DNA of 64,000 bases from JBMYRH01 sp049602155 (lineage in GTDB: Bacteria > Myxococcota_A > UBA9042 > PHBI01 > JBMYRH01), in the NCBI GenBank assembly GCA_049602155.1, contig JBMYRH010000012.1, positions 131,765 through 195,764 on the forward strand. The letters are read 5' to 3'. How positions within the stretch are numbered: position 1 is the stretch's first letter; each line of letters opens with the position of its first letter. The translations under genes were made by a program, and so were the position numbers. Of this stretch, positions 1-7,034 are shown one piece after another. Below the pieces are notes generated by a model, which saw only the letters and a list, made by a program, of their open reading frames with translations, ran no database searches and was not told where the DNA came from.

Positions 1-1547
1 GCACTGCTGAGCGCGTGAAGGTGAAAATCCGAGGGGTGCTCGGACAGGTTGGCCTTGATGATGTGCCCAGCTGACTGTGGCGTCGTGATGGCGCGTATGG
101 CGGCATCGGCACGTCGCGCGTCACCTTGATAGGCGACGACGCAGAGGGCGGCGAGGGTCCCGATGCACGTCAACGTCAGCGCACCGTGCTGCCATGTCCA
201 TGGCTCCATCTTCGTCTTAGATTGGCTCGTGCGCCCCCCCAGCCAGGCCGCAGTGGCCACCCAGACGACACCAACGCCTGGGATGAGCAGGGAGAAGTCG
301 ACCATGTTCTGAATGACCACGGCGGTCAGGCCCACCGCCACCGCATGACGACTAGGCGTGCTCTGCGTCTTGATGAGGAGCCGCACCAGCCACCACGTGC
401 CGACGGCGAAGAGGCCCAGCCCGACCGGACCGCCCCACTCAGCCATGAGTTGGAGCGGGAGGTTGTGCGCCCGGCTGAGGTAGCCGGTGTACCAGTCCGT
501 CGTGTGGAGCGTCGCCGCGATGCCAAAGTTGCCGGGGCCATGGCCCACCCATGGTCGATCCATGAGGACTTGCCAGCCGGTGACCCAACGAATCACGAGC
601 TCGCCCCAGAGGCTCCCTGGCTCGAGGTTGGGGTCGCTGGCTGTCGTCCAGAGGGCATAGCTGAAGACGAGGACCCCCAAGACGCCGATCGTCGCGATGA
701 AAAGGCCAGCGAGGCGCCGGGCTTTGCTTCGCGTGCCGTGGCGGATGAACCAGATGAGGTAGAGGTGGGAGGCCACGAGCAGCGCGAGGTTGGCGCGGGA
801 GCCAGAGAGGACGATCAGGGCCGCCATCGTCGCCCAAGAGCCGGCGAGCAGCAGGATGCGTCGGCGCTCCTTGGCTTGGAGCCAGTAGCCAAAGGTCACC
901 GCGGTGGTCAACAACAGGAGCGCCGCGGTGTGGTTCGGGTTCACCATGGGGCCACGGATCGGTTCGTGCTCTAGAGACGCTGTCGGCGTGTAGATGCCAT
1001 AGAGGACGGTCGCGTCGATGGCGGTGTGGATCGCGCAGACGACGGTGACCAAGACCCCCGAGAAGACGACGTAGAAGGGGATGGGGGACCGGGCGGTGCT
1101 CCTGCCCTGAAGGGTGCGCCCCCAGACGGTGATGCCGATCAGGCCGTAGATCAGCAGGAGCGCCATCATGGCTGCGCCGCGAGGGCGGTCGAGGGTCAGC
1201 GACGGTGACAATGTCATCTCAAGGAGCGCCCCAGCCTCTGCGTAGGCGGCGGTCGCGTTGCTGTCTACCGCGCCGACCACAGCGGCTGGCCACGGGGCGA
1301 GCAAGAGGAGCGACCATGCGAGCCATGCCAGCCCGACCCACCCTGTCGCTGGCAGGCGCGGTAATGCCCGCTGTGGGTTAAGCCAGACCATGGCGAGGAG
1401 CAGGCTGACGAGGCCGGCGAGCAAGATCTGACTCTCAAAGTGAACGGAGCCCACAGCGAGCGGCGCGGCGAGGATGCCGAGCCCCATGAGGTCTAAGACG
1501 TACGAGGTACGTCGGGTGCGCTCTTTGCTCCGCGGTTTGCCGCCCAT
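1..1547 (-). CDS. O-antigen ligase/polymerase family membrane protein (partial, runs off left edge)
   Basis: Seen: an uninterrupted minus-strand frame from the ATG at 1547 to base 3, about 515 codons with no stop. The C-terminus is outside the window. The translation is strongly hydrophobic with many membrane segments. It carries NPNHTAALL near residue 200 and WVGHGPGNFG near residue 332, followed by an RAHNLPLQ stretch. Known: such NPNH and GPGNF/H-N motifs are typical of the Wzy_C / O-antigen ligase family, inner-membrane proteins that ligate or polymerise lipid-linked glycans. Context: it starts 36 bp after the BY-kinase stop, on the same strand as a GT2 glycosyltransferase, so a role in surface polysaccharide assembly is likely. 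The exact reaction (ligase or polymerase) cannot be told from sequence alone. Confidence 0.85.
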   Translation of the reverse strand, partial: MGGKPRSKERTRRTSYVLDLMGLGILAAPLAVGSVHFESQILLAGLVSLLLAMVWLNPQRALPRLPATGWVGLAWLAWSLLLLAPWPAAVVGAVDSNATAAYAEAGALLEMTLSPSLTLDRPRGAAMMALLLIYGLIGITVWGRTLQGRSTARSPIPFYVVFSGVLVTVVCAIHTAIDATVLYGIYTPTASLEHEPIRGPMVNPNHTAALLLLTTAVTFGYWLQAKERRRILLLAGSWATMAALIVLSGSRANLALLVASHLYLIWFIRHGTRSKARRLAGLFIATIGVLGVLVFSYALWTTASDPNLEPGSLWGELVIRWVTGWQVLMDRPWVGHGPGNFGIAATLHTTDWYTGYLSRAHNLPLQLMAEWGGPVGLGLFAVGTWWLVRLLIKTQSTPSRHAVAVGLTAVVIQNMVDFSLLIPGVGVVWVATAAWLGGRTSQSKTKMEPWTWQHGALTLTCIGTLAALCVVAYQGDARRADAAIRAITTPQSAGHIIKANLSEHPSDFHLHALSS

Positions 1548-1583
1548 GTCAGATCTTGATGTCCATCACGCGGTTGCTGTTGA

Positions 1584-3848
1584 TTAGCCCGAGGCTTCGC
1601 CGTCTGCGGGCTGGTCGGCAGCGTAAGGTTGACCGTACCCGTATCCGTACCCGTATCCGTATCCGTATCCGTATCCGTAACGGTTGGAGGTCTCATCTCG
1701 GAAGTTCAAGACGGTCCCCAGCAGCGGAGAGTTGACCGACTGGAGTTGGCGCAGCGTGTGGCGCAGTGCGTGCCGCGTGGTGCGGCCACAGCGCACGACC
1801 AAGAGCGCACCGTCGACCAAGGTCGACAGCACCAATGAGTCGGCCACAGGCAGCACTGGTGGCGAGTCGATGATGACCATGTCGTAGCGCTCCTCGCAGG
1901 TCGCGAGGATGTCTTTGAAGCGGTCGGTTTGAAGCAGCTCACCGGGGTTCGGCGGGATAGCGCCGCTGATGAGCACGTCGAGGTTCTCCATGCCGGAGGG
2001 TTGGACGTGCTTGCTTACATCATCGCCCGTCGCTAGCGCGTGGGTCAGGCCGGTCTTCGGTGGCAGCTGGAGGGTGTTGCCCATGCGCGGGCGTCGGAGG
2101 TCGCCCTCAACGAGCAGCACCTTTGCGCCGCTGGAGGCGAGCGAGATCGCCAAGCACATCGCGACTGTGCTCTTGCCCTCGGAGGGATCCGACGAGGTGA
2201 TGAGCAAGGAGCGAATCGGTTTCGCGGTCCCCATGAAGAGCAGGTTGGTCCTGAGGGAGCGGCAGGCCTCAGCCACGCGCGAGCTTGGGTGGTCGTACAC
2301 ATAGAGGTCTCGTGACCGCTGTGGCACCTCAGCGAGCTCCTTCTTACGCTCCTCTTTCTCCTCGATGATCGGCAAGATCCCGAGGACCTTGAAGCCGAAG
2401 CGGGTCTCGATGTCGCGCCAGGATTTGATGGTCGAGTCCATGAACTCAAGTAAGGCGACGAGGGAGAGCGCGATGAGCACGGAGATCGCGAAGAATCCGC
2501 CCAAGACGACCGACGCCAGGGGCCAGATCTTCGCCGTCGCAACAGCTGGCTCGATGACCCGAATGTTGTTCATCTCGACTTGCTTAGAGAGCAGCGTCTC
2601 AAGGTAGCGCTTGTTGAGCATCTCGAACTGGCTCTTCGCCTGCGTCCGCTGTTCATTCAGCGTGGCATAGCCGCGCTGGATACTCGCGAGCTGAGTCTCC
2701 TCTTCCTTCGCGCTGGCGAGCTCGCTCTCAAGGCGTGTCTCGACCGATTGGACCTCCGTGAACTCGCGCTCGACGCTGCGGGCGATGTTCTGGATCTCCG
2801 TGCGGGTAGCGCGGGTGAGGGAGTCGATTCGCTTCTGGATAGCGACCACTTCAGGGTGTTGATCGAGGTACCGCGACTCAAGCCCCTTGAGCTCACTCTT
2901 TAGCCGGGCGATCTCGCGTTTGAACTCTTGCACTGAGGAGTTGCCGAGCAGCTTGCTCGCTGTCATCCGGCCGATCTTTCGACCTCGCTTGTAGGGGGCG
3001 AGGGTCTCTTTCTCCGCCGCTAAGCGCATGCGGCGGATCCGGACCTTGGTCAGCTCCGAGCTTAAGGTTCCGATGCGCGTCGCCAGGTTCTTCGTGGCGG
3101 TGCCGATGAGGCCCACGGCGTGCTCTTCTTCGTAGGCGTTCACCGCCGCGTCGGCCGCATCAAAGAGCTTCCGCTCTTTCTGGGTCAGCAACTCCAGCTC
3201 TTGGGTGGCCTCAGCCACCATCTGCTGGCGGTAGTTGAGGTTGTTGTCTTTGTAGGCCTCGGCGACCTCATTTACGAGCTCCATCGCCAAGGCAGGGCGA
3301 GAGTCGTCGACGTTAATTTTCACCAGCGTCGATTGGAAGATCGGGCTCACGGTGACGCGCTGTGCGAGCGCCGCGACTGCGTCAGCCTCTTTGAGGGCGG
3401 CGCTCATCTCGGAGGGGGTGAGGTCGTCGCGGTCCTCCAACCCGAGGATATGGGGATCCTGCCACAGCCCCATGCGGTCGACGACGGTCCGCAAGATCTC
3501 CCGACTCGTGATGAGCTTGTATTGCGTCTCAAAGTAGCGGGTGTCCCCTCGACGGCCGGTGGGGCTACCGAGCTCTACGACCTCGTTGACGTCCCCGAGC
3601 ACCTTCGGCGGCGCCAAGTCGATCATGACTGTCGCGGTCGCGCGGTGGACTGGCACTTGGCGCTCGAACCATGCATAGCCCGCCGCCATCCCTGCGGCGA
3701 GCACGACGAGGACGACGAACTTGTACCGGAAGAGGATGTCCCAAGTTTGCTGCAGCAATGCCACTAACCCGGTGGAGTCATCATCACTCGCCGGGCCGAA
3801 TCGAGAACCAGACGGTCGCTCGATCTCTGGGGGTTGCTTCGGTTGCAT
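1584..3848 (-). CDS. Polysaccharide copolymerase / BY-type tyrosine autokinase (Wzc/ExoP-like)
   Basis: 754 residues. An N-terminal Wzz-type chain-length domain has TM1 near 44-60 (KFVVLVVLAAGMAAGYAW), a long charged periplasmic coiled-coil region, and TM2 near 441-466. A cytoplasmic P-loop kinase domain follows: Walker A SSDPSEGKST near 555, Walker A' LLVEGDLRRPRM, Walker B MVIIDSPPVL near 657. The C-terminus is a run of eight Tyr-Gly units, the expected autophosphorylation Tyr cluster in an unusually regular form. Known: such proteins control chain length and export of capsule/EPS through tyrosine phosphorylation. Start: ATG 3848 was chosen because the frame's farther upstream start at 3974 overlaps the glycosyltransferase and adds a non-conserved basic leader. 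It sits between the GT2 and O-antigen ligase genes, probably one operon. Confidence 0.9.
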   Translation of the reverse strand: MQPKQPPEIERPSGSRFGPASDDDSTGLVALLQQTWDILFRYKFVVLVVLAAGMAAGYAWFERQVPVHRATATVMIDLAPPKVLGDVNEVVELGSPTGRRGDTRYFETQYKLITSREILRTVVDRMGLWQDPHILGLEDRDDLTPSEMSAALKEADAVAALAQRVTVSPIFQSTLVKINVDDSRPALAMELVNEVAEAYKDNNLNYRQQMVAEATQELELLTQKERKLFDAADAAVNAYEEEHAVGLIGTATKNLATRIGTLSSELTKVRIRRMRLAAEKETLAPYKRGRKIGRMTASKLLGNSSVQEFKREIARLKSELKGLESRYLDQHPEVVAIQKRIDSLTRATRTEIQNIARSVEREFTEVQSVETRLESELASAKEEETQLASIQRGYATLNEQRTQAKSQFEMLNKRYLETLLSKQVEMNNIRVIEPAVATAKIWPLASVVLGGFFAISVLIALSLVALLEFMDSTIKSWRDIETRFGFKVLGILPIIEEKEERKKELAEVPQRSRDLYVYDHPSSRVAEACRSLRTNLLFMGTAKPIRSLLITSSDPSEGKSTVAMCLAISLASSGAKVLLVEGDLRRPRMGNTLQLPPKTGLTHALATGDDVSKHVQPSGMENLDVLISGAIPPNPGELLQTDRFKDILATCEERYDMVIIDSPPVLPVADSLVLSTLVDGALLVVRCGRTTRHALRHTLRQLQSVNSPLLGTVLNFRDETSNRYGYGYGYGYGYGYGYGQPYAADQPADGEASG
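1633..1680 (-). repeat. Hexanucleotide tandem repeat encoding a Tyr-Gly tail
   Basis: Eight tandem copies of a 6-bp unit (CCGTAT/CCGTAC on the plus strand) encode (Tyr-Gly)8 at the C-terminus of the tyrosine autokinase. A 6-bp unit can change in number without breaking the frame, so the number of phosphorylatable tyrosines could vary by slippage. Confidence 0.9.
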
Positions 3849-3942
3849 GGGTATCTCTGTGTGACTCCGGTGTTGGCGCCGTGGCGTGCCACGCTTTGGG
3901 CTAAGTTGTCGTTGGGGGAGGGATTGATCATCACGGGCTGGA

Positions 3943-4707
3943 TTAATCCGTTTTCGCTCGGCCCCGCTGGCCAATAATGGCCTCTAAGTCTTTGGGGCCG
4001 CCCACATACCAGTGCGAGCGGTCTTGTACCAGATTGTACTTCACGATCGTGCCGATCGCCTTGAGTCCGTCCCGCCACGTGACCTTCTTGCCGTCGTGGT
4101 AACTGCGCCCTCGGTAGCGGATTGGGACCTCTTCCATCGCGATCCCCTTGATCCCAGCGAGCTTCGCGGTGACCTCGGGTTCGAACCCAAAGCGGTCACT
4201 CTCAAGGATGATCGACTGGATGATGTCACGGCGGAAGACCTTGTAGCAGGTCTCCATGTCCGTCACCCGCCAGCCCGTCAGGCGGTTTGAGAGCCACGTC
4301 AGGGTGCGGTTCGCGATCCATTGGCGCCACCACCAGCCTTCGCTCTCACCACGAAAGCGCGAGCCATAGACCACGTCCACCCGGCCCGCCAAGATGGGCT
4401 CTAGCAAGACGGGGTAGTCTGCGGGGTCGTACTCGAGGTCGGCGTCTTGGACCAAGACGATGTCGCCGGTCGCCGCGGCCAATCCACGGCGCACAGCGGA
4501 CCCTTTGCCTTGGTTCTTCCCTTGGTAGAAGGCCACCACGGCGCCCTCTGCTTCTAGGATCTGTAAGGCCTCGACCGTGCCATCAGTCGAGCCGTCATCC
4601 ACGACCAAGATCTCTGCCTCTGGGCCGGCTTGGGCGCGGACCAACCCGACGACCTCCACCAAGGTGGCGATCTCATTGTAGGCTGGGATGACGATAGAGA
4701 GCTTCAT
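3943..4707 (-). CDS. GT2 family glycosyltransferase (DPM1/polyprenyl-phosphate type)
   Basis: 254 residues. It begins MKLSIVIPAYNE, with the nucleotide-binding VVDDGSTDGT, GKNQGKGSAVRRG, the metal-binding VQDADLEYDP (DxD-like) and YGSRFRG. These are hallmarks of the GT-A fold enzymes that move a sugar from an NDP-sugar to polyprenyl phosphate (dolichol-phosphate mannosyltransferase-like). There is no long C-terminal membrane segment. ATG 4707 was chosen over the GTG at 4731 because the conserved fold begins at once after it. It lies 34 bp after the NUDIX gene and 94 bp before the BY-kinase gene. Probable role: supplying lipid-linked sugar for the surface glycan made by this locus. The sugar is not predictable. 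Confidence 0.88.
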   Translation of the reverse strand: MKLSIVIPAYNEIATLVEVVGLVRAQAGPEAEILVVDDGSTDGTVEALQILEAEGAVVAFYQGKNQGKGSAVRRGLAAATGDIVLVQDADLEYDPADYPVLLEPILAGRVDVVYGSRFRGESEGWWWRQWIANRTLTWLSNRLTGWRVTDMETCYKVFRRDIIQSIILESDRFGFEPEVTAKLAGIKGIAMEEVPIRYRGRSYHDGKKVTWRDGLKAIGTIVKYNLVQDRSHWYVGGPKDLEAIIGQRGRAKTD

Positions 4708-4741
4708 AGCCGGCCGTTTTTCAGGGAGCACGTCCCTGATG

Positions 4742-5437
4742 TCAAGCGAGCGGCTCTGTGGGCTCGCGTCGTGTCGCAGCTAAGATTGCACCCCAAGTCA
4801 CTTTCGTGGTCACGACTTCAGGCGCTGAGAGGCCCACCACAGAGGCTGCGATGGCCACCAGCTCGGTGAAAGTGTGCGACGTGGCGCCGAAGAGGTAGCG
4901 GTCGCCAAGGGGGTAGATGGGAGAGTGATGCTGCCCCTCCCATTCAAAGGGGATGCCCTCGATCGAGTGCGCCGCGATCGCCGCCAAGAGCGGCACCGCC
5001 TTGACCTCGGCGACCTCTGCATCACAGGGCGTCAGCGTGGCGTCTTGGGCGTGTACCACGAAGGGCTCAAGTCGAAAGTCAGAGGTCCCAAGGGGCATCG
5101 ATGAGAGGCGCCCCAGTCGGGTGACCGTGTTCAGCCCAAGCTCCTCTCGGCCCTCCCGGCATGCGGTCGCGTAGAGATCGACGTCCTCTGCCTCAGGCCG
5201 CCCCCCGGGGAAGCACCACTCTCCCCCGTGCTTCAGGGTCGATGGGCGTCGCGTGAGCAACACCTCAGGCTCTGGCGCCCATCGGATCGGCACCAGGACG
5301 CCGCAGCGGAGGTGATTTGTCCTGCCAGGGAGCGCCGGGAATTCGGTGTGAGTTCTCGCTTCAAGCGCAGCTGAGAGCGCCTCGGGGCTGAGCGCTTCAG
5401 GGTTCGGGATGGTGCGGAGCGTCGACACGCCCCGCAC
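4742..5437 (-). CDS. NUDIX hydrolase, CoA pyrophosphatase (NudL)-like
   Basis: 231 residues. The segment LLTRRPSTLKHGGEWCFPGG followed by RPEAEDVDLYATACREGREE forms the NudL-type extended motif plus NUDIX box (G...REGREELGL). Members hydrolyse a diphosphate in CoA or related nucleotides using Mg2+ bound by the RExxEE glutamates. The spacing around the box fits the CoA-pyrophosphatase subfamily better than MutT. It starts with GTG at 5437; a second GTG at 5428 is possible. It is 10 bp downstream of the beta-propeller gene, suggesting co-transcription, although no functional link is obvious. Confidence 0.82.
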   Translation of the reverse strand: MRGVSTLRTIPNPEALSPEALSAALEARTHTEFPALPGRTNHLRCGVLVPIRWAPEPEVLLTRRPSTLKHGGEWCFPGGRPEAEDVDLYATACREGREELGLNTVTRLGRLSSMPLGTSDFRLEPFVVHAQDATLTPCDAEVAEVKAVPLLAAIAAHSIEGIPFEWEGQHHSPIYPLGDRYLFGATSHTFTELVAIAASVVGLSAPEVVTTKVTWGAILAATRREPTEPLA

Positions 5438-5447
5438 CCTAACACGC

Positions 5448-7034
5448 TTATTGGGCGTGGCTCCTGTCTAGCGGCCAGCGCGCCAGCCCATGACGCGTAC
5501 CGACCCACAGGGCGCCCTCAAAGGCTTGGACAGAGGTGACGTCGTTCGATGGGAGGTCGTGTGCGCCGCGATAGTGGCGAGGCGGACCATCATCGGGCCA
5601 GAACCAGAGCCCATCACCGAGCGTCGTGATGAACACTCCGCCGAGCGTATCGATGGGGAAGAGGCCGCTCGGGTTGACCCACACATCGCCCAGGCCACTG
5701 ACTGGCTGCGCCCCGCCGTCATCCAGTGTGTTGACGCCTGCGTCGTAGGTGCCAGCGAGCGCAGTGCCATCAGCGCGGAACGCGACTGCGTTGATCCAGT
5801 CATCGCTGAGCTGGGACGTCCCCATGCGTCGGGATGTCCAGGCTTCACCGTCGAAGAGCCCGACACCGTACGACGTGCCCGCCAGCACCTGCCCGCGATG
5901 GGTCGCGACCGAGTAGACGATCCGATAAGGGAGCCCCTCTGCGTCACTCCAGGTGGTCATGCCCTGCGTATTCCAGCGGGTGAGCCCTCGGCTAGTCGCG
6001 AACCACACGGCGCCGTCTTCGTCCACGTGCACCGCGTTGACATGGTCGCTCGGCAGGCCGCTCAGCTCACCGAATCGGCGCCACGCGCCGCCCTCAAGGC
6101 AGAAGGCGCCTGTCGCTGTGGCGGCCCATAGGCGTTCACCGTCGCTGGTGAGGGTGTTGACTAACCTCGGCGCATCTCCAGTGGCCTCAGGTCGCCGCCA
6201 TCGACCCTCCGCGTCTCTCCAGACCACGCCCCCATCAAATGTCCCAAGCCACAGCCTGGGTGCGCCGTCGGGTCCAGGGTGGACGGCCAACGTGCTGATG
6301 TGGTCGTTGGGCAGCGTGTGCGCCATGAGGTCCTGGGCGCTGTCATTTCGAGTCGCCCGGAGCGGATGGCAGCGGCGCCTCCCGGTCAACACACAGCGGT
6401 CGGCGCCTCGGTCGACGATGAGCTGACTGTCCACGGTCGACAGGCCCTGCACGCTGCCCTTCAGCATCCGCTTGGAGCGCCCTTTGGCGTCGACGCGCCA
6501 GAGCCCGCCGAGGTCTCGCCCGACGAGCAAGCCTCCCTCTGGGCTCACAGCCAACCCGGTCACCCGCTTGCTGCGGAACCGCCACACGGGCTGCGTCAGT
6601 CGCGGTGATGCGCCTGAGAGGTCGATGCGCCAGAGGCCGTGTTGCACCGTGCCGACCCACAGCTGACCGTGAAACCACGCCAATGAAGTGGGCCACCGCA
6701 GCCGCGGATCTTGGAGCAGCTGGCTGTGGCTCCCCGTCGTGGGGTGGTAGGTCCAGAGCCCTCTCCCCTGCACTGCCAGGGTGAGCGCCCCTCCCGGCGC
6801 GGTCGCGATGGCTTGAAGGTAGGTGCCAGCCAAGCCGTCACAGGCGGTCTGAACCTTGTGCTGCCCCGTCTTGAGTTCGGTGATGCGCAGGCCGCCGGCT
6901 GTCGCCTCGTACCGGGCTCCGTCGAGGGTGACCTCTCCGTGCACCGGTGCAGGGACGGTCTCGCATTGCGCGTTCGCCTCGCCGCTCACGGCGATACTGA
7001 GGCCCAAGAGGCCAAGGATGATCAAGGCCCTCAT
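5448..7034 (-). CDS. Secreted two-component-regulator-propeller-type beta-propeller protein
   Basis: 528 residues with a Sec signal peptide (MRALIILGLLGLSIAVSGEANA, cleavage near 22). The rest is repeated propeller blades: LWLGTFDGGVVW, LWAATATGAFC, VWFATSRGLTRWN, VLAGTSYGVGLFDG, ALAGTYDAGVNTLDD and LWVGTRHGLARW. Each resembles the W/L-A/G-T-x-x-G-L unit of the regulator propeller family. Unlike the usual sensor kinases, no kinase or membrane anchor follows, so it is a free periplasmic or secreted propeller, probably for ligand or partner binding. Its ATG overlaps the stop of the VIT/VWA gene (ATGA at 7031-7034), so the two are translationally coupled and may act together. Confidence 0.82.
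   Translation of the reverse strand: MRALIILGLLGLSIAVSGEANAQCETVPAPVHGEVTLDGARYEATAGGLRITELKTGQHKVQTACDGLAGTYLQAIATAPGGALTLAVQGRGLWTYHPTTGSHSQLLQDPRLRWPTSLAWFHGQLWVGTVQHGLWRIDLSGASPRLTQPVWRFRSKRVTGLAVSPEGGLLVGRDLGGLWRVDAKGRSKRMLKGSVQGLSTVDSQLIVDRGADRCVLTGRRRCHPLRATRNDSAQDLMAHTLPNDHISTLAVHPGPDGAPRLWLGTFDGGVVWRDAEGRWRRPEATGDAPRLVNTLTSDGERLWAATATGAFCLEGGAWRRFGELSGLPSDHVNAVHVDEDGAVWFATSRGLTRWNTQGMTTWSDAEGLPYRIVYSVATHRGQVLAGTSYGVGLFDGEAWTSRRMGTSQLSDDWINAVAFRADGTALAGTYDAGVNTLDDGGAQPVSGLGDVWVNPSGLFPIDTLGGVFITTLGDGLWFWPDDGPPRHYRGAHDLPSNDVTSVQAFEGALWVGTRHGLARWPLDRSHAQ

Noticed and set aside
126..974. 282-codon open frame on the plus strand
   Set aside because: It is the antisense of the O-antigen ligase frame; its translation is low-complexity Arg/Glu/Asp with no motif, while the minus strand gives conserved membrane-protein motifs.
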